Origin: Kwoniella bestiolae CBS 10118
Lineage: Eukaryota > Basidiomycota > Tremellomycetes > Tremellales > Cryptococcaceae
Reading direction: 5' to 3'
DNA length: 64,000 nt
NCBI RefSeq assembly: GCF_000512585.2
Contig: NC_089241.1
Coordinates: 6,218,001 to 6,282,000, forward strand
Made by a program: the position numbers and the translations under genes. Of the stretch, positions 1 to 9,693 are shown in pieces. Each line of letters begins with the position of its first letter. Position 1 is the stretch's first letter. Under the pieces are notes generated by a model. The model did not search any database. It saw only the letters and a program-made list of their open reading frames with translations, and was not told the DNA's origin.

Positions 1-509
1 CTGTTACTTGAGGATCGCAATATCTCACGTACCAATGAACTGTTCAAAGATATATTCGGAATGATCACCAAATCGACCTATTTCGTCTTTGTGAGTTTAA
101 CATGAGTCCGATTCAGTCGATCAAACCTAAAAGGAAACAAACGAACAACAACAAAAAACAGTCTATCTTCAGAAGACAAGAGGCCATTGATGGCTGATTG
201 AGATCAAATGAGCTGACTCGCTTTGTTCACTACACATAGAGAGATAAACTACATACCAACCAAATTACCAAACCCGACATCCACCGAATTATCAACACCC
301 ATCTGGACATGTATCTCCCTTCCACCGTGGAAACAGATACTGAGTTGATGCAAGGGGAGGAAGATATAGATATCAAACCTGAGAGACTGGTGGATATAAG
401 AGAAGAAGAGAAATATCATGAAGTCAAGTTGGAGGGAACATTTTTACAGAGTATACACACGAATGTAAAGTTGGAATCTGTAGTGGAGGAAGAAGAGGGG
501 GATTCATGA
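1..509 (+). CDS. 3' end of an unidentified protein-coding gene (partial)
   Basis: The window opens inside a coding exon (1-90), open in frame 1. A GTGAGT donor at 91 and a TAG acceptor at 237-239 define a 149 nt intron, long for this locus. The last exon (240-509) stays in frame to TGA at 507-509. The visible C-terminus is about 120 residues: a helical-looking start (NELFKDIF..., STYFVF, HRIINTHLDMYL) and then a strongly acidic tail ending EEEEGDS. I do not recognise the family. The acidic tail suggests a nuclear or chromatin-type protein, but that is only an impression. The 5' part lies outside the window. The next gene converges from the right, with a ~300 nt gap. Confidence 0.7.
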
Positions 510-805
510 TCTGCCATTGTATTTGTACTGTCTTATGTTGTATTTGCATACATTATAATGTATACCTCACAATGTGTTGACACTGCTTAGATACTGTTCG
601 CAATGATCGTTGAGTACGATGGAGAAGGAAACATGTGGCTACATATGATGCTTGGACTACCTTGAATCTACTTCTTCTACCTATGACCGGAATTGAAAGT
701 CCTCTTCCTGTCCATTTGACCTGAACCTAACCCACCAAAAATACCTCAACACACTCAAAAAATCCTAGATGACGATTCCAACGTTGAACCGAGACGACCT
801 CGCGA

Positions 806-2375
806 TTATTTCAGTAACTCTTCGAGAACCTAGTGAAACGAAAGCAGCGAGATGAGCGGATATTCACTTACTGGGGTGACGGTGAAAGAGGAAGACAGGG
901 GGAGTTCAGACTTCACTCACTGCATTATACGATTGTGGATTCACGTTGTTCCCTCTGTAATTCAGCTTCTTAAGTATCGAGATCTACAGAAGACACATCA
1001 TCAGTTCCCCAATTCTTCACATTGTAGCCCCAAACCTCAAAGAGATGAATGACCTGAGATTCGTGAAGTCGTCTTTGAAATCCATAGGGTACTCACCACC
1101 TGCTCCCTTGAGAACCCCATATCCGTAAACCCAACTACGTTCTCCTCCGACAATCCAGCCATCTCAGCATCCGTAGCTACTTTCCCAGGCTCGTTCTTCT
1201 TCTTATGGGCTGGTGCCTGCGCGTATGCCTGAGCCCAGTGTTTGGCAGTGGCGTTGAAGGAGTTTCGATCGGCGAGGTAGTGTTTTGCGACTATGGGGAA
1301 TTGACAGTTAGCAAGGCAGCCGCTGTGCACGAGAGGAAGGACTCACCCTCTGCATCCTGGGGATCATTCGGTACGGGCTCACATAACAAGGATTGGAGGG
1401 AGATTAATGTGGATTTGAGGGTGAGTACCTGATGAAATGATATTATCAGCTCAGCTTTCGGTATTGAAAGGTATTACAAGCTGGACTTACAGGTGACCAA
1501 GCATCTTTCAGGATATCTATCCGACAATGCAAGACATTAGTGATGAGGAGAGAGCTGAACAGCAGACAGAAGGAGAACGTACCAAGACAGATAGCTCCCT
1601 ACAACCACAAAAATGGGCCGATTAGTCATGGTATGCTCCAGAAACATATGTGAAATAAATTGATAGACTCACACTAGCGGAAGAGACATTTGGATCTAAC
1701 CAATGCGCCGTGCTCAGCTATAATACTCTGATCCTGGAAAGGAGGAAACTTTAAACTGTCCACTCACGATATACCTTCCTGCAACGGATATTCAAGTTAG
1801 CATATAATCTACTTCATCAGAAACGCATGATCGACTCACGTTATGAATTTCATCTTCACTGGCTGGAAAGGGTATGCATCCGGAATGACTATATCCTGTA
1901 TCCACGAAGACCAGCATTAGCAAGAGGGACTTTATGAGCAGCAGGAAGACTTACCACCTCGTAATATCCTCCTTCGTAGGGTGTGTCAGGCTAATTCCGT
2001 CAACGGGGTTAAGTCAGCTCGATGATAACCTAAGTATCGAATATGTAGCGGACGTACTGGTCCGGGGAAGGCTCCGATAAGATGGAATGGAGATTCATCG
2101 ATCACTGAATAATAGATATAGATATCAGCTGAGAGTACAATAGCCAAAGCGGAGTTGAGGGTACTCACTGTCAATTGATATATTACTCGTCTTGTCCTTT
2201 GCGCAATCTACATTCAGTCCTCGGTCAGCTCTCTCCTCAGCTCTGAGCCTGCATATCCCAGAGAGCACATGAGAGTCTTACAATTCATATATATATAGTC
2301 TCGATATGCTACTAGGAAATTCGAGAACTCACCCTTGATCTCCTTCTGCACACGACGTAATCTAGCGTCCGACAT
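806..2375 (-). CDS. UBC1: Ubiquitin-conjugating enzyme E2 with C-terminal UBA domain (UBC1/UBE2K type)
   Basis: Thirteen exons on the minus strand: 2375-2333, 2207-2169, 2104-2058, 1990-1955, 1895-1840, 1778-1768, 1695-1673, 1598-1583, 1516-1491, 1428-1347, 1290-1097, 983-921, 829-806. They give 219 aa. The N-terminus MSDARLRRVQKEI, the TPYEGG loop, YPFQPVKMKF, the HPN element (KVYHPNVSSASG), the catalytic cysteine in GAICLDILKDAWSP and NDPQDAEVAKHYL are classic E2 signatures. After ~40 linker residues comes a UBA-like module (residues ~180-219) with MGF and NYRGNNV. Family role: E2 that builds K48 chains with RING E3s. One exon is only 11 nt and several are 16-26 nt; all junctions keep frame. 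It starts divergently from SMP3. Confidence 0.94.
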
Positions 2376-3012
2376 TTTGGATGTCTGTGATCGGTAGTTA
2401 GATATAAAAGAAGCTTCCTATGATGAGATGGATTGTGAAACAGCTGGGTGAGTCGCGAGGTAAGATGCTGGTGTATGCGAGATGCTATGGAGAGTGAGAG
2501 TGATCATACAGTAGATGTGTATGGATGTAGTATATATACTTGAGAGATGTAAAGACGTAACAAGAGATCAATCATATGGTCGAGATGGATCTGTACGAGT
2601 AATCGATGATCGGAACAATGATTACGTCAGCAAGTACTCACTCTGTCACTCGTCATCCCATAAAAGCCGGAATCTTGGATTCTCATCACCAGTACAGTTT
2701 AAATCACTCCTGATAATGGACATTTCCATAGCAATCATATCTGGACTCAAGAAGCATCCCTTCAGCTGACAGAGGAAGCTCGTCTAAAGGTATTACATGT
2801 GCTTCGTAGGTCGAAATGATAACCCGAAGGAACGAGCCAAAGGTATCGACCGAATTTAGACTCTTAAACTCTGAACAAAGGAGATGCCCTCGTACCCATC
2901 CAAGAAAATGTGAAGCCTTTGACCTGCGCACAGTGATGCTTCAGTCATGACATCTTCAGATGATACAGTAAGCTCATCATCCCAGCTCAGCAGCCGAGAA
3001 AATCAAGCTAAC
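2376..3012. promoter_or_regulatory. Divergent promoter region of UBC1 and SMP3
   Basis: A gene-free interval between two outward-facing start codons. It contains short AT-rich tracts and no ORF that resembles a protein. If SMP3 starts at the upstream in-frame ATG (2947), the last 66 nt are coding. Confidence 0.5.
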
Positions 3013-4665
3013 ATGTCATCTACAGGTGGAGGATACAGCTATCTACGAGAACGATGGTATCTTGTCCTACTTCTCATCCGACTTTACTTTGCCCTCTCGC
3101 CAAGCTACATCTACCCAGATGAGAACTCCCAAGGACCAGAGGTCATCTCCAGTACGTCCCATCTCCCATCTCTCTTGGTTCCCACTACTCCATGCTAAGC
3201 CGAGTGCTCTATGATGTCTGTAGGTAACACTTTCGGCCACCCCATCAAATACACATGGGAATTCACTTCTCCCAATCCGGCGAGAAGTTGGTCAGTCCTG
3301 TGGATATGCTATGGTCCAATCTTCGGCGTCTTTCGCTTCTTGGGATCTACACCACGAATCCGATTCTATGCTTTACGATTGACCATGTTCCTTTTAAGTG
3401 TTCTAGTGGGAGATCGAGCATTATGGGAACTACTCCAATCAGAATCTCAGGGAACCAGAACTACCGCAATGGTACTGGTGGGATCATCCTATGTTACGTG
3501 GACATATCAGATGCACACTTTCTCCAATTCTTGGGAAACTCTGTTGGTCCTGTGGAGCATTGTCTTGATCAAATGGATTACTACCAACAAGGTACGTAGT
3601 TGTTCAGTGTGATGTGCTGTGCTGTCGCTGATGTCTTTGATGCAGAGTCATCTGAGTCTAAAGTATACCGCTTTGCTAGGCTGCATCTTCGCTTTGGGAC
3701 TGTTCGATCGCACGACGTTCCCGGCAATCGTATTCATCCCCTCGCTCCGACTCGTACCGCATTTCATCCATCACCGCCGGAATCTACTGGTGTTCATACT
3801 ATCCTTTGGATTTACAGCGACATCAGCCATACTGGGCGATACGATCTGCTATTCGAGCTCATTCTCAGATATATTCCACCGAAGACCCATCATCACACCG
3901 CTCAATAATCTGCTATACAACTCTGATCCAAGCAATCTAGCGAACCACGGTTTGCATCCGCGATACCTCCATCTACTAGTTAACATACCTCTTCTCCTCG
4001 GTCCAGGCGTCTCAAGAATAATCACACCACTTCGATATCCGTCACATACGAGCAGGTGGAATCTCATCACTGCGATGTTCGCTATCAGTGCACTATCAAT
4101 ATTCCCCCACCAAGAACCACGATTCCTTATTCCCATCGTACCTCTCCTCTTATCCTCTATCCGTATCCCCCAAAGTGGGAAGGGCAAAAAACTGTGGATA
4201 GTGATGTGGGTGTCATTCAACGTTATCATGGGAACGTTCATGGGTGTGTATCATCAAGGTGGGATCGTCCCTGTTCAGTTGCACATTTCAGAGAATATAG
4301 CTGGCAAGGGTAAGGGAGAGGTAGATGTATACTGGTGGAAGACGTATAGTCCGCCTATCTGGCTTTTGGGCGATGACTCGCAAGGGGTCAACACGATAAG
4401 GGTATTTAGTGGTGATGTTATACAGCCGATAAAGGATTCAGCGGTGCTTGATCAAGAGAAGACAACGTATCTGGTAGCTCCCTGGAGCTCTACTTCGCTG
4501 GATCAGTATGTCAACGCAGGGCTTGAGGATGGTGAGATAAGGTTAGAGGAGGTTTGGAGGTACGATAGGCATTTGAATTTGGATGATCTTGATGAACTGC
4601 GGGGGACGATACACAGAGTCTTGGGCAGGAGAGGGCTGGTGTTGTGGAAGGTACATAAGCTGTAA
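3013..4665 (+). CDS. SMP3: GPI mannosyltransferase IV (Smp3/PIG-Z, GT22 family)
   Basis: Three exons, 3013-3151, 3224-3591 and 3646-4665, give 508 aa. Multispanning ER membrane protein. Near the N-terminus the sequence LSPSYIYPDENSQGPEV followed by GHPIKYTWEF matches the Alg9/PIG-B/Smp3 (GT22) hallmark, in which the acidic pair of the luminal loop is essential. Later features are a run of hydrophobic helices, the segment VTWTYQMHTFSNSWETLL, and FPHQEPRFLIP, the HQEPRF motif of the family. Family role: adds the fourth mannose to GPI precursors from dolichol-phosphate-mannose. An in-frame upstream ATG at 2947 would add 22 polar residues. I prefer 3013 because the added residues are serine-rich and unlike a signal anchor. 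The neighbouring TRM10 is on the same strand. Confidence 0.88.
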
Positions 4666-4950
4666 AGGGAGTTAGAGCGTTGAGGTGGAGACATCAGTCG
4701 TTCATATGCACTTTAGTAGTACTCAATGCATAATTGAGGGGAATACTTAAGATAAATTTCCGAGACTCTTAGACCTCAGCTTCGTGCATCTGTAAACTGC
4801 AAGGCCAACATACAACTCAAGATCATTTACTCTTGCATATTCTATGAAATTGCATTGCATATCAGCATCTGCGATACGCTCAACATTCACAATTCGGCTG
4901 GAAGAGAAAAGACAGCCTATAGGTCTATTGTCCCACGTACACCCTACACA

Positions 4951-6528
4951 ATGGACGAAGAATTAATGATGAACGCTTCGGCATCTACCTCTATAAACGA
5001 TGAGGTCGAAGCTGGACCATCTACTTCCACTTCGACTTCAGAAAGACCAGAAGGGATGAGCAAGAACGCTCAGAAGAAGGCTGCGAAGCAGGTGAGCGAT
5101 CTCCCACGTATGCTCCCTCGGAAAATACTATATACTCACTCTGGTATAGGCCAAAATGCTAGCGATGAAGCCCCTCAAACGCGCCGCCGAGAAAGCCCGG
5201 AGGAAAGAACGAGCTGCAGAGCTGACGAAGGGATATGCAGAGGGAACGTTATCAGAGCGGGATAAAGAGATATACGAGAAGAGGAAGAGACTGGAGAGGG
5301 AGAGGAAAGCTGAGAAGAGGAGGTTCGGGAATGGTTTGTTGGATGATGGGAGTGTGCAGGTTTGGGGGGGTGGGGTGGTTCTTGATTTGGGGTTTGATGA
5401 GTTGATGAATGAGCAGGTGAGTGGGTTGGGGCATACACGATATGATGTAGAAGGGAAGGGGGGAATGGACTTTCGTGATCATTGATTTGAACCTATCATA
5501 CGAACCATCGCTTCCTTGCGGTTGCAAATGATTAAATGTGCTCAGTATTGATATTGTTCTTTTCGTGAAATAGGAAATCAACTCGATGTCCTCCCAAATA
5601 GGGTTCTGCTACTCTACGAACCGTATCGCTCCTGGACCATTTAGATCCATCATACATACCAGTTTCTCCCCCGCTGCCTCGCCGAGGCTGTGGGCCAAGA
5701 TGGTCGATAGGGGTTGGGATAGGTGGAGCAGGTCGTGTTGGTGGGGTCAGGATGTGGGTGTGTTGAATGAGGTATTAAAATCACATCCGAGCGAGGGGAC
5801 GGAAGAGCAAAAGAGAAACGATCAAGTAATATCTGAGCAGATATCCCAGAATCAAGATCAAGATACAGACGACTCCTTACAAACTCACTTGACAGGACCG
5901 ACCCTTCCTCCAGGGATGGAAAAAGGCAACCACACCTTAATCTATCTCAGTGCGGATGCAGAGGAAGAGCTGGAAACGCTAGATGAGAATCATATATACG
6001 TTATTGGTGGTATCGTCGATAGGAATAGGTACAAGGGTCTATGCCAGAGCAAAGCTGAGAAGTTAGGGATAAAGACAGCGAGATTACCTATTGGGAAGTT
6101 CATTGAGAATTTGCCTACAAGGAAGGTGTTGACTGTGAATCAGGTGAGTGGTTGGTTCTGAAGTATCATCGAGGGCATTTGTAGACTGTTGGGTTTACGT
6201 ACATACCATCTGTCAAATTCATTCCATCGAGATTCACTATAGACATTGATCGTTCTGTGATTTGCCCTTGCTGATTCCCGTAATTTGATAGGTCTTCGAT
6301 ATCCTCCTTCAATATATCGCCCAGAACGACTGGCAGAAAGCTTTCGAGAGTGTCATCCCGCAGAGGAAGTTTCATGAATCGAAAAAGGCGAAGCATCAGC
6401 ATAACGCGGGTGGAGACGAGGACGATAAGGTGGTGGCGCAGAGTAATGGGGAAGACAATGATGAGGTGCAGGGTGGGATAGCAGAAGAGGTGATATTGGA
6501 TAATGAGGAATCGACGATGAACCAGTAG
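4951..6528 (+). CDS. TRM10: tRNA (guanine-9-N1)-methyltransferase TRM10
   Basis: Exons 4951-5091, 5150-5416, 5574-6143 and 6292-6528 give 404 aa. A basic, lysine/arginine-rich helix (SKNAQKKAAKQ... RERKAEKRRF) precedes the SPOUT core: VVLDLGFDELMNEQEINSM, then QIGFCYSTNR, and later the TRM10 signature YVIGGIVDRNRYKGLC with ARLPIG and VLTVNQVFDIL near the knot. It methylates N1 of G9 in cytosolic tRNAs using SAM. The C-terminal ~45 residues are an acidic low-complexity tail (GGDEDDKVV...). Between the knot halves there is a Q/E/N-rich insert (residues ~190-230: EQKRNDQVISEQ) longer than in budding yeast. All introns carry GTGAGT/GTGAGC donors. Confidence 0.93.
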
Positions 6529-6788
6529 ACCATACTCTTTGAGGTGTATAGTTGCAGTACTTCTCTGCCCTTCTGATACCCTGCATCATGCCATGTGAAA
6601 TAGGTTTGCGCATGTATAATTTCACATAGCATAACTCCAATCATATATACATATAATCTTATACCGTAATATATTGAAAAAATGGCATGGATAATCCAAC
6701 GAACCGATCTATCTATACATATCGAACCTACCATCTCTCAAGCTAAAACTAAAGGAAGGAGCGTTTCGTATTATTTTATTTAATGTGT

Positions 6789-9265
6789 TTACTTCTCATC
6801 CACCCCATCTGCATCCTCGTCAGCCAGGATTTCTTGGAATTCGCCATTCTCGATCATCTCCCTGAGGATATCAAGACCACCTATCAATTCGCCCTTGACG
6901 ATGATCTGAGGGAAGGCTGCGGTATAAATCATGTATATCAGCTATGTTCTTATCCGAATGACTAGAATGGGTCAGAAGACAACAGATGCCAACTCACTAG
7001 GCCAATCGTTAACCTTCTTCAGACCTTGTCTCACATCCTCGTCCGAGAGAATATCAAACCAGGCAAATTCCACGCCCTGTTCCCTCAAGAGCCCCACGGT
7101 CTGCCTCGAGAATCCACATTTGGGTGAAGTCGGATTACCTTTCATGAAGAGCACGACCTTGTGCTTGTTCATGAGTTCTTTACATCTCGCTACTATCTCT
7201 TCTTCTGTTCGCTGTTTCGGTTGTTCCGCTGGTGCTTGGGGGGTCGCGTTGGAGGTGGCTAGAGGTTGGATGTTGGAGGATGAAGAGGACGAGGACGAGG
7301 AGTGTTGGGAAAGAAGGGATTTCAATAATGAGACGTCGGATCCAGAGTGCCTGGCCAGCAATGTGTGACCCTATAGACATGATTTACAGTATAACACAGG
7401 AAGAACCAAGATACAACGAATGAAACAGTGTCCATGGGTAATGACGTCAGATACGGTGCGGGTGAAGTGGCGATGGTACACGAGATATCGGATCGTCGTT
7501 TGGGGTAGGTTCGCATGGTGTGTCAATGATCGACGGCGAATCGTGTTGATCATGAGTGTATTTCCCGTGTTCAGGTTCGATTTCCACAGCGAGGTTGGAA
7601 CCACGTCGGGGGCCCAAATTGGAGGTCCGACGACGGGGCGAAGGCGACAGTCCCGAAAGGCCAATACCGGCACCGGGTTTGGATAAGCCGCGCGGGGAAG
7701 GTGAAAGGTTGACGAAAGGAGAGGCGATCGGATGTTGAGTTTGAATGTCGGGATTCGGGGTGGGTGGCAACACCAACAGTTGCGATGGGTCGAGGATGGG
7801 CGGGGAAGGCGGGATCGAATGGAGGTAATCGAGTTTGTCCAGCGGCGAAGGCATGTGGGGTTTGTTTCGGATGATGGACGAGTTGGGTGTATTGAATCCG
7901 TTTGAGCCGAAAGATGAGGGCGTGGAGGGTGAAGGGATTTTCACGTTGACGTGCGCAGGCGATGAGTTGGGGGCACGTCCGGTGAATGGTCGTTTGGGCG
8001 GTTGGTCCATTCCGTACCCGGGCATTGAGGAGGCGGATTGAGCGGGAGTACGCAGCACCCATGTGTTGGATGATGCGGTTGAGGAGACAGAGTTGGTGGG
8101 TGAGTTTGATAAGAATTGTAGAGGTGAGGTACGAGGGGTGAATCGGGAAGGCGCAGGTGGGAGCAACGATTTGTTACCGGTAGGTTTGGTGGGAGAGGTC
8201 GGAGTGGGTGGTTCGTCCATTGGTGCCATGGTGAGAGATGTTCGGGGAGATTCCAAAATAGTATAGATAGATGCAATTGACAACGTCAGCAAGTTGCTCA
8301 AGCGATTGAATTGGTCGTCACCCTCGATAAGGGCGAGAAAGAAGTGAGTGGCTCTCTGGAATCGAGTCCAGAGACAGGTTTTGCCACCAGCACAGAAGAC
8401 GCTGTTTATATATGGTAACGAACGTGCAATACCAAGACTGCACTCTCCCTTCTCTATACGAGCAGCGTAGAAATGTAGTTATAGCAAAAGAAGGGTCATA
8501 CAAAGGATGGACGTCGCTGAACGTGTCGGAGGGTCATTATGGGACAATAACCAAGGATAGCCCGAAAGACATGATCCTTGGTCATGCTCCTACATTATAT
8601 ACAGAGAAAGAATGAAAAGAGGGATGGAAAAATATTGGAAAATGTGCAGATATGATCGAAGAACAGGTTATATTCCAGAGCGTCATTTAAAAGAGATATT
8701 GGAAAAAGAATGAGTGAGGGGGGTTATAACGAAACAGCAAAAGAAGAAGCGAATAGAAGGCGCAGTCAAACAAGCGATATAGTCCACTCACACGTAAGAG
8801 GAGGAACGAAGGTACAGCTTCAATGTCGAATGACTCGGAGATATCAGACAATTCCTCGGCTTCGATCTGATGGATACGAGGAAAGACCGAGATGAGTCGA
8901 GAGTCGAGTTAGGCGAGATTCACATGTGAGATGTGGGAATGTTTGGTATCGAGATGATCGTTGAACCGTTTGATTAGAAGGATAAATTACGACATCGAAA
9001 GGGAAGGTCAAGAATATCAGCTTGAGCTCTTTTTCTAGAACATCTGGATGCACCGTGATTAATCCGGTAGACATGAAAAGCTCACGTTGAGAAACAAGAC
9101 CTGAGGGAAATCTTTTGCCTCGTCTTCTATCGATTTGTTGAACGCTTGACATGGTTCTGCCCATGATGCCCAGAAATTCAGGCATGATACTCGGTTGAGA
9201 TCTGCTGAAAGGAGGGACTTGAAGTGATCTGGCGAGGTTACGTTGACCAGGTTATCCGATGGCAT
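6789..9265 (-). CDS. GRX4: Multidomain monothiol glutaredoxin (thioredoxin-like plus CGFS glutaredoxin), GRX3/GRX4 type
   Basis: Four exons (9265-9086, 8866-8792, 7370-6998, 6916-6789) encode 251 aa. The N-terminal thioredoxin-like domain (1-~95) carries WASWAEPC in place of WCGPC. A serine-rich linker follows. The glutaredoxin domain (from ~140) has MKGNPTSPKCGFSRQ, DILSDEDVRQGLKK, WPTFPQIIVKGELIGG, so it is a CGFS monothiol type that binds a bridging Fe-S cluster. Family role: cytosolic/nuclear iron sensing and Fe-S delivery. The two domains lie far apart because intron 2 is 1,421 nt (8791-7371), about twenty times the local norm, and contains another ORF. The junction LLLR|GHTLLARH is exactly where orthologues are continuous, so this is one gene. 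It is divergent from SUP45. Confidence 0.9.
7447..8229 (-). CDS. Intron-nested S/T-P-rich disordered protein (unrecognised)
   Basis: An uninterrupted 260-codon frame lies wholly inside GRX4 intron 2, on the same strand. It starts with ATG in a good context (CTCACCATGG). Upstream, at about 8405-8413 on this strand, there is a TATATAAA box, which suggests an independent promoter. The product is proline/serine-rich with no hydrophobic core, and has about 22 S/T-P dipeptides (for example PPTPTSPTKPT, SPSPRRR, PSPLDKLDYL). That makes it a plausible target of proline-directed kinases (CDK/MAPK). I do not recognise a family. The stop lies only ~76 nt before the GRX4 acceptor, so a 3' UTR would overlap GRX4 exon 3. 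Alternatives: an alternative GRX4 isoform, or a chance long frame in GC-rich intron sequence. Confidence 0.55.
   Translation of the reverse strand: MAPMDEPPTPTSPTKPTGNKSLLPPAPSRFTPRTSPLQFLSNSPTNSVSSTASSNTWVLRTPAQSASSMPGYGMDQPPKRPFTGRAPNSSPAHVNVKIPSPSTPSSFGSNGFNTPNSSIIRNKPHMPSPLDKLDYLHSIPPSPPILDPSQLLVLPPTPNPDIQTQHPIASPFVNLSPSPRGLSKPGAGIGLSGLSPSPRRRTSNLGPRRGSNLAVEIEPEHGKYTHDQHDSPSIIDTPCEPTPNDDPISRVPSPLHPHRI
8405..8413 (-). promoter_or_regulatory. TATA box upstream of the intron-nested ORF
   Basis: The minus strand reads CATATATAAACAGC here, ~180 nt upstream of the nested ATG at 8229 and inside GRX4 intron 2. It would be consistent with separate transcription of the nested gene. This is a motif-only call. 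Confidence 0.35.
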
Positions 9266-9693
9266 TGTGACGGTGTTGGAGTGGTGTTATGGGTGGCGAT
9301 GGGTGAGAGTGTGTCGTGAGTGAGGTGGGTTTCGTAGGATGTATATGAGATAGTTTTATCTGATAAAGAGAGCAAGATTACAATTGACGGATTGCTAAGC
9401 AGCATGAAGTCCACTCTTGTGGACATTACGCCATTAGCTGGTGTTAAATGGTTTACTCGAATAATGATAATTTTCAACCCCTGCATATCCGCCACTGGTT
9501 TCGAAAAAACCTCTTTTACCCCGTCATCACAACTCACTTTGTGGTCGGCCGTCTTACCTTTTGTTCATCCATATCTATACCTCAAAAGGGCATACATCTC
9601 GCCACTACCGTCCTCATCAAAAAGCCCAACCAGCGGCAACGTATCTGTTTTTCTTACTCTCATTAGATAATTGTAGAAAGAACTTCCATCAAA
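9266..9693. promoter_or_regulatory. Divergent promoter region of GRX4 and SUP45
   Basis: A 428 nt interval between the two start codons. No coding signal was seen apart from chance frames. Confidence 0.5.

Noticed and set aside
2515..2769. 84-codon ORF between UBC1 and SMP3
   Set aside because: No splice model, no motif, and it lies in the divergent promoter. A chance frame.
7556..8266. Plus-strand frames opposite the nested ORF
   Set aside because: GC-rich shadows of the minus-strand reading; they lack a continuous frame and start context.
6972..9265. Two separate genes: a thioredoxin at ~9.1 kb and a glutaredoxin (GRX5-like) at ~7.1 kb
   Set aside because: The junction LLLR|GHTLLARH restores the normal GRX3/GRX4 domain order with proper splice sites and phase, and the glutaredoxin part has no mitochondrial presequence or own start at a sensible place.
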